NCBI GenBank assembly: GCA_938017825.1
Contig: CALIJE010000106.1
Coordinates: 1 to 33,983 of the forward strand
Source of the DNA: an uncultured Flavobacteriaceae bacterium
GTDB taxonomy: Bacteria; Bacteroidota; Bacteroidia; Flavobacteriales; Flavobacteriaceae
Direction: 5' to 3'
Length of the DNA stretch: 33,983 nucleotides
A program made the translations under genes and the position numbers. The notes under the pieces are model-generated. The model was not told where the DNA came from, searched no databases, and saw nothing but the letters and a program-made list of their open reading frames with translations. This document shows positions 1-8,359 of the stretch, piece by piece. Position 1 is the first letter of the stretch. Every line of letters begins with the position of its first letter.

Positions 1-60
1 AGCTAAAAAGACCCCTGCGCTTGCAACAATTGCCAAACGCTTCATAAAAGAATTTTTCAT
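1..60 (-). CDS. N-terminus of a secreted protein (runs off left edge)
   Basis: The minus strand opens with ATG at position 60 and reads 20 codons without a stop to the window edge. The peptide begins MKNSFMKRLAIVAS and continues with small and hydrophobic residues, which is the pattern of a Sec signal peptide. A second in-frame ATG at position 45 (MKRLAIV) is an equally good start. The rest of the gene lies outside the window, so no family can be named. The AT-rich stretch directly upstream (61-170) is where its promoter would be. Confidence 0.5.
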   Translation of the reverse strand, partial: MKNSFMKRLAIVASAGVFLA

Positions 61-718
61 AAAATATATTGGTTTAAAGATTTTGTTAAAAATACTAAGG
101 ATATGTTAAAAAATCAAGTTATATAACATTTACCACTAGTAGTTTTGTTTTTATAACACTTTTGAAGGGCATTTATTACGAAATTGATGGTTTCTTAACC
201 AAATGCAATGGGTGTGACGACCTGCTTTCGGGCTAGATATTGCCTAAACCCCTATCTATTTTCAGAATCAAACTCCGTCCAAAAAAGAAATGACCAACCC
301 ACATTATGGACTTATCCCAAAATGTTGAACTGCTAAATTTATCTGTAAAACCATATCAAGATCATTCGGAATTACATACATCGCTATAAACAAAAGGATA
401 AAACGATATAATAGTTCTTGGGATAAACCTATTGGATTAAATAACAAAATAGAACTAGTTTCAATAATAAGATTTGAAATACCTAAAGAGCAATTTGTTA
501 TATATTTTTTTGGAAAGATGCCTGCACCAAAAAATGAAGATTATGAGCATAGTACAAACTGTCTATACCAATTGATACAATAGGCCTAATCGACCGTTCA
601 ACCGTTTATAAAAAGGCTACATGAAAATTCGTGTACATACAATTTTAAGGGAGCGTCTAGTAACCAAGTTCGGTCAAATTTGTAGTGCCGTGCTGCCCTA
701 TTGTTCTTATGTTGGAAT
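61..718. other. Long AT-rich intergenic stretch with possible gene remnants
   Basis: About 650 bases separate the left-edge gene from the next convincing gene. The first part (61-170) is AT-rich and probably holds the promoter of the minus-strand gene at the left edge. A short plus-strand peptide (162-236, TTG start) contains a CNGC motif but is too short to call. The interval 290-583 holds the possible broken gene listed separately. From 584 to 718 I see nothing clear. No tRNA, repeat array or strong hairpin terminator was found. Confidence 0.5.
290..583 (+). pseudogene. Possible broken small gene
   Basis: Positions 329-583 form 84 sense codons plus a stop, with protein-like composition (segments such as IELVSIIRFEIP and NEDYEHSTNCLYQLIQ) but no early ATG. 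In the same frame, ATG at 290 gives 12 codons (MTNPHYGLIPKC) and then one TGA at 326-328, so a single stop separates it from the long open stretch. A different frame starting with ATG at 306 also reads protein-like for 27 codons (MDLSQNVELLNL...) to a TAA at 387-389, so a frameshift is the alternative explanation. I do not recognise the family. It could be a decayed gene or a chance open stretch in AT-rich DNA. Confidence 0.3.
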
Positions 719-1114
719 CTATAAATCTAAGTCCGCATCGGTAATCACCAACTTGTAGTTTGCATCATACTCAAACTGTTCCGTGAAAATCCAAAGCGAA
801 TCATCGATCGGATCTTGCTCATACACCATCACCAAATCCCCACCTTCATTACGTTGGTACAATCTAAATCCGTTTTGCAGCCCAACATTCTCTGACGGCT
901 TTTTAAATTCATTCTTATCACTACTTAAAAAGAATCCTTGTTCAGCCTGACTCTCGAGGACGAAGTCGTTCTCATCGGCAGTCACGAAAATGAGGTCTTC
1001 GCTCGAACTATTTTGAACGATAAAGTCCGTACTAAAAAATGGTTCTTCTTCCGGGGAGCATAGAACGGCCAGGAACAACATTGAAAAGGATAAAAAAAGG
1101 GGTACGTATTTCAT
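719..1114 (-). CDS. Small probable lipoprotein, unknown function
   Basis: A 131-residue protein whose N-terminus has a lysine, a hydrophobic run of about 16 residues and then LAVLC-SPEEEP. Cys20 is the likely lipidation site, although Val-Leu before the cysteine is a loose lipobox. The mature part is acidic, with short alternating segments (FIVQNSSSEDLIFV, GFRLYQ, LVMVYEQD, YKLVITDADLDL) that suggest a small beta-sandwich. No catalytic motif is visible. It is followed upstream on the same strand by two other small secreted or membrane proteins, with gaps too large to be sure of an operon. I do not recognise the family. It is probably anchored in the outer membrane or exposed on the surface. 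Confidence 0.7.
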   Translation of the reverse strand: MKYVPLFLSFSMLFLAVLCSPEEEPFFSTDFIVQNSSSEDLIFVTADENDFVLESQAEQGFFLSSDKNEFKKPSENVGLQNGFRLYQRNEGGDLVMVYEQDPIDDSLWIFTEQFEYDANYKLVITDADLDL

Positions 1115-1207
1115 AGGAATATTTTTCTGTACAACTATAACAACGACTTTTTCAAATACCCTACTTGGGGATGTCTTAGAACGGTCAACATATAAGAATG
1201 GACTAAG

Positions 1208-1438
1208 CTACTGAAGTCGCGTAGCGCTATCGGGTCGTTTTGAGTCGCAGTACCATTTGTCAACTGCCTTTGTCGGCTCTGTATGTTGCACCGCCCGTGT
1301 ATTCAGTTCACATACCGTATGGCCTTTGTGCTCAATGGTCATAGCTTGCTCCTCTGGAGTATCGAATACCATCAGCAAGGCCACAATGGCCCCTAACCAT
1401 AGACTATAAAAAATCAGAAAATTGCGGTGTTTCTTCAT
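1208..1438 (-). CDS. Small single-pass membrane protein, unknown
   Basis: A 76-residue protein, taking ATG at 1438 (MKKHRNFLIF) as the start. The reading frame can be extended upstream to 1510, but the extra 24 residues look unlike an N-terminus, whereas MKKHRN followed by a hydrophobic stretch of about 18 residues (FLIFYSLWLGAIVALLMV) is a typical signal anchor. The remaining 50 or so residues are polar and hold two cysteines (VCELN and WYCDS) that could form a disulfide outside the cytoplasm. No family is recognised. Being short, it could be spurious, but the positive-then-hydrophobic start supports a real gene. Confidence 0.5.
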   Translation of the reverse strand: MKKHRNFLIFYSLWLGAIVALLMVFDTPEEQAMTIEHKGHTVCELNTRAVQHTEPTKAVDKWYCDSKRPDSATRLQ

Positions 1439-1569
1439 GCGACTATAGGTATAACCGCAAGATACCCTTGTTTCGTACCTCAAAATCCCTAAGATTATCT
1501 TAAAAATCATAAATGATTCAAAAAAAACCTGAAGGTAGAGTCTACCCTATCCTAATTAAAACGGCAGGC

Positions 1570-2271
1570 CTAATTTATCACACAAGGCATGTCCTTGATA
1601 TTTTTTTCGCCGCTAAGCAGATCGAGCTCCCCATAAATACAGGCATTCTCCTCGCCCTCATAGGTCGCTAAAGCCCTCAGCAACAACGTGCCCGTATTGC
1701 GGTCTAGCTGTAGTCCCAATTCGCAAAGTGTGGTCACCCCCGATGCCTCCAGCAGATCTTGAAAGGCCCCTTCCCTACTCGCATACGCCAATTCGGTAGC
1801 GGTTCCCAATTCACTTAGACTTGATGAAAAGGCCCTGTTTTCGGTGGCAATGCGAACTTCCGCGGCCGTTAAAAACGTATTTCGGGGCAGCTCCAATTGC
1901 TGAAAACTACTATCGTCGGCCGTAATTTGAACGATAAACGAATCCCAGCTCTCGACAGTGGCCCAGTCCAAGGTATAGCGATAGCCCACCCGAAACGACA
2001 TGCCTTTGGCCCAGCTCTTGATCGTGGATCGCGTAATTTCGATATGGGTATCCATATACGCCTCGGTGAGTCCGTTTTTTTCCATGAAAAGCGCTTTCCA
2101 GATCGACAAATACGAAATACATTGTTCTGAAGTGCACAGGCTATCTTCAAGATCGGCATCCCCTTCAACCGAAAGCTGTTCCGTACAGCTAGTATGTTTT
2201 AAGGGGTCTTCCTCCGTGCAGGATAGCAACACGAGAAGGAACGCCATAGTCGCAAGTTGATACCATTTCAT
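1570..2271 (-). CDS. Probable lipoprotein, unknown function
   Basis: A 233-residue protein starting MKWYQLATMAFLLVLLSC; LLSC is a good lipobox with Cys18 as the lipidated residue. The mature part contains several further cysteines (among them two CTSEQC cysteines, one in TTLCELG, one in ENACIYG and one in DMPCVIN), which suggests disulfides in the periplasm or on the surface. A central segment reads as beta-strand (MSFRVGYRYTLDW), followed by a helical region rich in Ala, Glu and Leu. No domain is recognised. It lies 61 bases downstream of the membrane-protein gene ending at 2333 on the same strand, so it may be the last gene of that transcript. Confidence 0.75.
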   Translation of the reverse strand: MKWYQLATMAFLLVLLSCTEEDPLKHTSCTEQLSVEGDADLEDSLCTSEQCISYLSIWKALFMEKNGLTEAYMDTHIEITRSTIKSWAKGMSFRVGYRYTLDWATVESWDSFIVQITADDSSFQQLELPRNTFLTAAEVRIATENRAFSSSLSELGTATELAYASREGAFQDLLEASGVTTLCELGLQLDRNTGTLLLRALATYEGEENACIYGELDLLSGEKNIKDMPCVIN

Positions 2272-2332
2272 AGGCTGTTTTTAAATAGGATACGAATAGC
2301 CGGTCTGGGTTGCGTTTGCCGCTACCCGTATT

Positions 2333-3547
2333 TTAAGGCTGCACACTGTCCGTATTCATGGGCATCGCCTCGGAAACTTTAAAAATGTTCAAATGCAGAC
2401 TGTCTTGGGCATATTTGATCTCTTCCACTTCCGGACTCGTATGCATAGACTTGTAAATGCCATATACCTTCGTAGCTACCTTGGTCTCACTGGACAGCCA
2501 GAGTTTTGCAGAGCTGAAATAGCCCAACAAACTTACCACGAACAATATTGAGTAGATAAAAAATGAAAAACGCAGCTTGCGGTACTTTGCAATAAGGTTC
2601 AAGAAAAACAATACCGCGCCAAAATAGACCAAGATGCCCAATAGAATAGCAAGCCACGGTTTGGGCACCAGACCGAAATTGGGTTTTGCAAAGCTCATAA
2701 TGGCCAACACGGCCAGGACATTAAATATAAAAATCACCCCGTCCGATATATCTACGATGGCCCGTAAACCGCCCCGCTTCGGCTGTTTTTCGCCTGAATC
2801 GTCTGTCTCCTCCACTACCCGTTTCTTGGAGCCCACCCTAATGATCATAAGCACAAGATTGGTAAAACTACAGAGGAATAAAAAGAAAAAACCCAGTGCG
2901 AAAATTCTAGAGTATTCGGCCAACGACTGACTCCTGCGCATATAATTATAGTAGTTGGCATTTTGCAGAACGGCATGCTTGGCTTCAAAATACAGTTGCC
3001 GCACCTTTCGGCTATTATTGACCGTAATGGGCTTACTATACACCTTTTCAAAGCTCTTATAGCGCAACATATCTTTGTAATTCGGATAATGGATCACCCC
3101 GGTTTCAGCAGCTGTACCTACTTCTTTTTTCGAAGGTGTTCTTGGAGACTCTTTTAAAATCCTTTGTTGAAGATCTAGATAATAATTGATCGGGGTTGTG
3201 CCCCACAAGGGTTTGAGGCCAAGGTGGTTTTGATTGCTAGAATCGATCCACGAATCGGCAATGCCATGGCCCATGATTCCCAAAATGAAGGAGGCCACGA
3301 TCAGGAACGGAATCATGCCCAAAAATCGAAAGTTGGCCGGCTTACCTGTTTCTGACTTTAAGGTGAGAAAACCGATCAGTTGTAGCACCAATTTATGCAA
3401 GTCATCAGAAAATTTATGTAATGAATACACTTCTTTAAAGGTTTCCAAATTGTCTTTAAAGACGATATAGAGGCCCAATGCTACGCAGATAAATAAAAAG
3501 GCCCCTTGAAAGAAAATATCCAGCGAATAAAGATTTTGAATTTCCAT
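2333..3547 (-). CDS. Six-helix membrane protein, partner of the patatin-like lipase
   Basis: A 404-residue integral membrane protein with hydrophobic segments at about residues 11-30, 78-95, 213-237, 269-287, 298-320 and 327-345. A long hydrophilic loop (about 96-210) lies between helices 2 and 3, a charged stretch (KKRVVEETDDSGEKQPKR) between helices 3 and 4, and an acidic tail of about 55 residues at the end. I recognise no family or active site. It begins 19 bases after the patatin-like gene on the same strand, so the two are almost certainly co-transcribed. That position suggests it anchors or regulates the lipase, or makes or moves its lipid substrate; this is inference. Confidence 0.75.
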   Translation of the reverse strand: MEIQNLYSLDIFFQGAFLFICVALGLYIVFKDNLETFKEVYSLHKFSDDLHKLVLQLIGFLTLKSETGKPANFRFLGMIPFLIVASFILGIMGHGIADSWIDSSNQNHLGLKPLWGTTPINYYLDLQQRILKESPRTPSKKEVGTAAETGVIHYPNYKDMLRYKSFEKVYSKPITVNNSRKVRQLYFEAKHAVLQNANYYNYMRRSQSLAEYSRIFALGFFFLFLCSFTNLVLMIIRVGSKKRVVEETDDSGEKQPKRGGLRAIVDISDGVIFIFNVLAVLAIMSFAKPNFGLVPKPWLAILLGILVYFGAVLFFLNLIAKYRKLRFSFFIYSILFVVSLLGYFSSAKLWLSSETKVATKVYGIYKSMHTSPEVEEIKYAQDSLHLNIFKVSEAMPMNTDSVQP

Positions 3548-3566
3548 GGTCTACTTGAAGTATGCG

Positions 3567-6482
3567 TTATAACAGTTTTTTGTCGAAAGAGATCGTATTT
3601 TCCTTGAAATACCAAGAACGCTCCAAATCGGCTAGATCCAATTCCAGGGTTGGGTTCACATGAAATTCATGGCTACATAGCGAATGAAAGAGGGTTTTGC
3701 TGGGGTCGTTATAGTAATCTGACTTTAATTGTATTTCCTGTTCTACCCCTGCTATGCTGATCTTCACTACATTTTTAGGAAACAGATTTCGGTAGGCTAC
3801 GGCCCAAGCCGTCGCATCTAAATTGGGATCCAAGCCTGGTTCCCCATCTTTTTGAAATGGCATTTGGTTTTGGTGATCGGCCACTATCTTAAGCCTAGGG
3901 GCCTCATGTAGGTTTTGAGGCAACATTTGCTCCCCTGCCCTTCTATAGCCACCACTAAAATCTTTAAGTAAAAACAATCGCAGCCAAATTTGTTTCGACC
4001 CGTTCTGATCTTCAGAGGAGTTTACGATGGCTATCCGTTCTTCCTTTGTATCGTTGGCCAAATGAAGGGTAAGCTTCACCGTTTTTTTATTACGCCAAAA
4101 TTGCCACCATTTGTGCTTCACGGCTACATTGATAATGCTCAGGGTCAACGGAACATTTGGAACATACTCCACCTTCTCTGCCAGCGAATCAGCAGTTGAA
4201 TGCAAGAAATTGGAAATACTGACGTATTTCCATTTAGAGATATTCTTTAGACCGATAAAGAAACCTGAAACACCGGCGGCCAAGCTTATGGGTACCTTCC
4301 ATACTTTTCCAATCTGTGGTACAGCCGATTTGAGTACTACCTTAATGCGTTCTATACTCGGCTTAAAAAGTCCTAGGCGTAAGGAGGCCGGATAATCATT
4401 GTCTTCAGAATAGAATTTGGTGTCCCGAATCGCTGTTTTGAGCTTCTTTTCTACATTGGCCAAGGTTTCGATTTCATTATCCTTTATATAGGGCAGATTC
4501 TCATCGCCTACCTTTCGATAACCGTTATTACTTTTTAAGGATAAGAGGGCAGAAAAACGCCCATATTCAAAGGCGTATTCTTTAGATGAGAGGGATGAAA
4601 ATCCTGCAAAAGCGGCTATTTCCGTACCGGGCAGGTCAATGATGTTTTCCTGCATGTTGATGGGTAGAATGGCCGCATTGGTGGCCTTGGGGTTCTTGCC
4701 GGCGGTGTCTAAGGATACTTCGGCGATCACCTTGAAAACAGTTCTTGCAAAAATTTGCTTGCTCGGACTATGATCGGCAATACCAAAGGCCCGGTGTATG
4801 TTTTCAATAGGTATGTCTCCGGCGTTTGGGTCTAATAAAAATTCCTTCAGATTGTCAGAATTTTGTTCTAGTTGATCAAATGGATGGCCTTCCCAATTGC
4901 CCTCACTTTCGAGGCGCAAGCGTTCCAAAAAATAGATGATGGGCTGTCGGGTACCTATAGATATGATATTGTCCGCTAGGCGGGAACGTATTTTACTAAA
5001 GGCCTCAATGCAAATGCGCGAGCTGAGCGATATATTCTCGTTACCATCCAAGTAATTGAACATTACTTCCTTGAGGGCCAAGTTTTCCTTGGTATCAAAA
5101 ATTTTGTCACTTTCCTTAATTCGGCCTTGGTCTTTTAATAGACCGATCAAGGAACTCACTGAGGCGACAAACTTTGATATTTCGGTACTTTTATTAGGAC
5201 GTTCCCCACCAGAAATGGCATTAAAGGAACGCACCTCAAAACTTGGCGTCTGTTCTTTGCGTACTATCGGATCTACGAAGAGCACCAAACGTTCCACATC
5301 AACGTTCGGTCTTTTAAAATCTTGAAAACTGGCAATACGATAAGCCTCCTTGATCGGCTCATTGTTAAAGGTGCCCCCATCTACATAGGGGAAATTGAAC
5401 GATTTGTAATCGATGGTCGATTCCTCTTCATCCCCGTAATAACTATTTCGATTTTCAGGGGCTATAGCATCGATTTGGTTTTGAAGCGATTGGAATTCAT
5501 TGGGCCATTCGCTCGGCCGATCGGGCAAACCAATGTAATACTCGTCCTCATAACGCCGTAATAAGACCGGTGAAAAGGCAATCGGAAAGGCACCGCATGC
5601 CAAGGCAGAAGCCGATATGACCGCCCAGGCCTCGTCCTCCATTAAATCAAAATGCATCGGATGGTTACCTCTATGATCCGCTGTAAACTTGAGCCACCTT
5701 TTATCAGAAGGCTTTTGGGTAATATTCGCCTCGTTGAAAACGTAATCGATAACACGCACCTCCGAATGATTGAACACTCCGGTCGAGTTGATTACATTTT
5801 GATCCAAGCGCGACTTTTTTTTGTTCGATACCGAGAGCGGCATTGAAATGATGTTGGTCAAGGAACAGGCAAACAGTACCCGGTCAGGGTCTAACAGCGT
5901 TCGGTTCTCAAGATTCAAGTCTCCTCCGATCAAATAGGTCTTGATCAGTTCCTCCATATACCTGCGCTCTAGCAAACCGAAAGAATCGTTCGGGTCTTGT
6001 TGATAGTCAGAACCCACTTTGTCCCCATAAAGCTTCTCCGCACTGATCTTATTTACCCATAACACCTTTTGAACTTCTTGCGCCAGTTCTAAAGCGATCA
6101 GGCTCCTAACCTTTGCTTCCCCAAGTGCATCCAAAGCGTTTTCGTCCCCATTGAAATAGCAGTTGTACACTTGTTCCTTTAGACTGGTTTCAAGTCCGGC
6201 CATATAGGTTTGCTTTTCAGCCGCATCTTGCAGCTCGGTCGGTTTCCAAATAAGCAGCATCGATTTATAATCGACCAAACAGCGCAACATAATAGTAAGG
6301 GCCATGGCACCGGCACTAGCACCGCTCATTCCATCGACCACCACGTTCGAATAAGGTTCGCCCTCTTCATCTTTCCCGAAAATGAGGAGCAACTTCAAGG
6401 CCTCGGTCAAGGCCGAGCCCGAGAAAGATCCCAAAGAGACCCCTCCTCCCATGGCTAAACAAACACGTAATATTTTAGGCAT
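3567..6482 (-). CDS. Large patatin-like phospholipase
   Basis: A 971-residue protein whose first 400 or so residues have the patatin (PF01734) layout: a glycine-rich oxyanion-hole segment MGGGVSLGSF at 11-20, the nucleophile elbow SGASAG with Ser56, the ASALACGAFPIAFSP segment near 291-305, and the catalytic-dyad aspartate in YVDGGTFNN (Asp368). Patatins hydrolyse acyl chains from phospholipids. The catalytic residues are all present, so it should be active. About 570 further residues follow with no recognised motif; they include a short hydrophobic segment near the sequence PISLAAGVSGFFIGL. There is no signal peptide, so it starts in the cytoplasm. It sits 42 bases after the M19-like gene and 19 bases before the membrane-protein gene. 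It is unusually long for a bacterial patatin. Confidence 0.85.
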   Translation of the reverse strand: MPKILRVCLAMGGGVSLGSFSGSALTEALKLLLIFGKDEEGEPYSNVVVDGMSGASAGAMALTIMLRCLVDYKSMLLIWKPTELQDAAEKQTYMAGLETSLKEQVYNCYFNGDENALDALGEAKVRSLIALELAQEVQKVLWVNKISAEKLYGDKVGSDYQQDPNDSFGLLERRYMEELIKTYLIGGDLNLENRTLLDPDRVLFACSLTNIISMPLSVSNKKKSRLDQNVINSTGVFNHSEVRVIDYVFNEANITQKPSDKRWLKFTADHRGNHPMHFDLMEDEAWAVISASALACGAFPIAFSPVLLRRYEDEYYIGLPDRPSEWPNEFQSLQNQIDAIAPENRNSYYGDEEESTIDYKSFNFPYVDGGTFNNEPIKEAYRIASFQDFKRPNVDVERLVLFVDPIVRKEQTPSFEVRSFNAISGGERPNKSTEISKFVASVSSLIGLLKDQGRIKESDKIFDTKENLALKEVMFNYLDGNENISLSSRICIEAFSKIRSRLADNIISIGTRQPIIYFLERLRLESEGNWEGHPFDQLEQNSDNLKEFLLDPNAGDIPIENIHRAFGIADHSPSKQIFARTVFKVIAEVSLDTAGKNPKATNAAILPINMQENIIDLPGTEIAAFAGFSSLSSKEYAFEYGRFSALLSLKSNNGYRKVGDENLPYIKDNEIETLANVEKKLKTAIRDTKFYSEDNDYPASLRLGLFKPSIERIKVVLKSAVPQIGKVWKVPISLAAGVSGFFIGLKNISKWKYVSISNFLHSTADSLAEKVEYVPNVPLTLSIINVAVKHKWWQFWRNKKTVKLTLHLANDTKEERIAIVNSSEDQNGSKQIWLRLFLLKDFSGGYRRAGEQMLPQNLHEAPRLKIVADHQNQMPFQKDGEPGLDPNLDATAWAVAYRNLFPKNVVKISIAGVEQEIQLKSDYYNDPSKTLFHSLCSHEFHVNPTLELDLADLERSWYFKENTISFDKKLL

Positions 6483-6524
6483 AAAATTTATGTATATAAT
6501 TGTTAATCAATTTATTAAATAGTA

Positions 6525-7940
6525 TTATTTAAAATTATCATCTAAAAATCGCTCTGCATTCTTAAACATGAACTTATCAACGATTTCCTTGGCCGAGAGT
6601 CGGTTCTTTGCTTTGAGTTTTTTTCCTCTGGCACTGTTTAAAAAAGCGGTGGCATGTTTCTTCAGAAAACGGGGCAAATAGTCCAGGTCCTTGATTGTCC
6701 AAAAACCGGGCAAGGGATCTATAATCCCATCGAAATCACTGCCGATGCTTTGAATATCCCAGGCATTAAGGCCCAAGAGATCGAGGTATTTGGCCATATG
6801 CTCTATTTGTAGCCAAATGAGTTTGGAACTTTTATTGCGCCCCGCGCCCAGGCCCATCACCTTTTTATGGGCAATACGACGTTCATCCAATTGAATGCCG
6901 AAAATGCCCTTAGAACGGGCGATGCGAAATATTTCATCATCATAAAAGTTGATTTTTTCGGTATTGAAATCGGGATTCAGCACATTATCATCTTTTTGGT
7001 TATTTCTGCCATTGACCGCCCCATGGCTTACGATAATGGGAATGGAGCTGGCATACTGCGTCTTGATCAATTCGTAATAATCATAACGCGATTCAACATT
7101 CATATGCTTCACGTCGATCAAGATGCGCTTGCCGTTCGTAGTGTCGAGCAGCGCCGAGATTACTTTCTTGCCCAAATCGGTGATGCCTTGTTTGGGATTT
7201 ACCTGTTGCTTAATGATACTATCGACCAAACCTTTCATGCTTTTGGCATGACCACAAAGCTCATTGTCAAAATGATGGGTCAGCCCCACAAAAAAAGGTG
7301 GGAAGTCCCATTTTTTAACAGTGTTGATATTGGCCAATACTTCCGCGGTCTTTGCCTTGGGCTTGCCGGCCAGTTTGAGTCCGGTATTGAAGACATGACA
7401 TCCCTCTATGCTCAGAATGAGAAAAACGGTAGGCACGCCATCCGAAACATAGCTCGTAATTTCACCGTAGTTGCGCACAATTTTGTAGCGCACCTTTTGC
7501 TTTCCCTTGGTGATTTTTTTACCGTCCAGTTCTTCAAAAAAGCGATATTCGGCCAAGAGATCTTGAAAATAATCGGGCATCTTTTGCAAATGTCGTATGC
7601 GCTTCATGCCAATACCTGTAGCGAGATTCCTAAATAGACGGCCGGTGAATTTCACCCCGTTTTCATCTAAGATCATCCGCTTTTCCATCGGATAAAGGGA
7701 GACTACCAAGACTTTCGACTTGCCATTGTGCACTGAACTGAAGTCTGATTGGGTGAATTTGGTGAGTGTCAGAAGGTTGTTCAGCTTCTTCTTTATAGGA
7801 TTGACGCCCTGACGATGGTAAATGCTATGGCGTCTGTTGCGATTGGGACTGTTTCGCCCCCGTGTCTTTGCGGATTCAAAACTTCTTCCGAAGGGTTTTA
7901 ATGAAGGGTGACAATGAAGGTCAATAAAAAGTTTGGCCAT
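6525..7940 (-). CDS. M19 membrane-dipeptidase-like metal hydrolase
   Basis: A 471-residue cytoplasmic protein with no signal peptide. It follows the peptidase M19 (renal dipeptidase) pattern within the amidohydrolase fold: metal ligands His9 and His11 (DLHCHP), Glu179 (LSIEGC), His279 (DVKHMN), His306 (IVSHGAV) and Asp402 in the family signature GSDFDGI. M19 enzymes normally have HxD at the first site; here it is HxH, as in other amidohydrolases, so the substrate may not be a dipeptide. A basic segment of about 35 residues (21-52) is inserted after the first motif. It is the first gene of the operon with the patatin-like lipase (42-base gap) and the membrane protein. The substrate is unknown. 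Confidence 0.8.
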   Translation of the reverse strand: MAKLFIDLHCHPSLKPFGRSFESAKTRGRNSPNRNRRHSIYHRQGVNPIKKKLNNLLTLTKFTQSDFSSVHNGKSKVLVVSLYPMEKRMILDENGVKFTGRLFRNLATGIGMKRIRHLQKMPDYFQDLLAEYRFFEELDGKKITKGKQKVRYKIVRNYGEITSYVSDGVPTVFLILSIEGCHVFNTGLKLAGKPKAKTAEVLANINTVKKWDFPPFFVGLTHHFDNELCGHAKSMKGLVDSIIKQQVNPKQGITDLGKKVISALLDTTNGKRILIDVKHMNVESRYDYYELIKTQYASSIPIIVSHGAVNGRNNQKDDNVLNPDFNTEKINFYDDEIFRIARSKGIFGIQLDERRIAHKKVMGLGAGRNKSSKLIWLQIEHMAKYLDLLGLNAWDIQSIGSDFDGIIDPLPGFWTIKDLDYLPRFLKKHATAFLNSARGKKLKAKNRLSAKEIVDKFMFKNAERFLDDNFK

Positions 7941-8359
7941 TTTAAATGGATTCTTCTAAGTTAACTATACGAGTCGCAAAACAATGATGCGGCCTTTTGC
8001 TTTCATTATAGGGGCTTGGGAGAATCTTTTAGTCAGCAAAAAGGGGAAGATAGGTGGTGCTAACTTTGGTACTAAATATAAAAAAATATTAACAGGAAAC
8101 AAATTACGGAAATCTTAAGGCAGTAGCACAACTGTAGTAAAATGCGACCTATGTTCTTGGGATCGTATGTGGCTACTAATGCCAACACTTGGGCTTCCCT
8201 CCTAGTTCTTTTTAACCGTTAGGATTTGCAACTATGTTGTCCTTCGGAACCAAATAATAGCGATTTGCGCAGACTTATGAAACTAAACGGTCTGCATGAA
8301 CAACGGCCAATATACTGCTAGAAAGTGTATCTTCGAAAAACCTAACTTTCTTTCATTGC
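7941..8359. other. Divergent intergenic region between the M19 operon and the BASS transporter
   Basis: About 420 bases separate two divergently transcribed genes, so the promoters of both should lie here. A TATCTTCG element at 8328-8335 is the best candidate for the plus-strand gene. No consensus element was found for the minus strand. A TAACTTTG match on the plus strand near 8063 faces the transporter but is about 290 bases from its start. I see no coding region, hairpin terminator or repeat. Confidence 0.4.
8328..8335 (+). promoter_or_regulatory. Possible -7 promoter element for the BASS transporter
   Basis: TATCTTCG fits TAnnTTCG, a variant of the Bacteroidota -7 element TAnnTTTG. It lies 24 bases before the ATG at 8360. 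No clear TTTG at the -33 position was found, so confidence is low. Confidence 0.35.

Noticed and set aside
162-236. Short plus-strand peptide with CNGC motif
   Set aside because: Only 24 residues with a TTG start and no recognisable features; too short to separate from chance.
4111-5561. Several plus-strand open frames inside the patatin-like gene
   Set aside because: All are antisense shadows of the 971-codon gene with clear catalytic motifs, and none has a plausible N-terminus.
3567-6482. Patatin-like protein as a CBASS effector (CapV-like)
   Set aside because: No cyclic-nucleotide synthase or ubiquitin-like cassette is beside it, and it is far longer than CapV proteins, so a known CBASS operon is not supported.
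6867-7637. 256-codon open frame on the plus strand inside the M19-like gene
   Set aside because: It lies wholly antisense to a gene with clear M19 motifs; its sequence has no domain-like features and is best explained by codon bias of the real gene.
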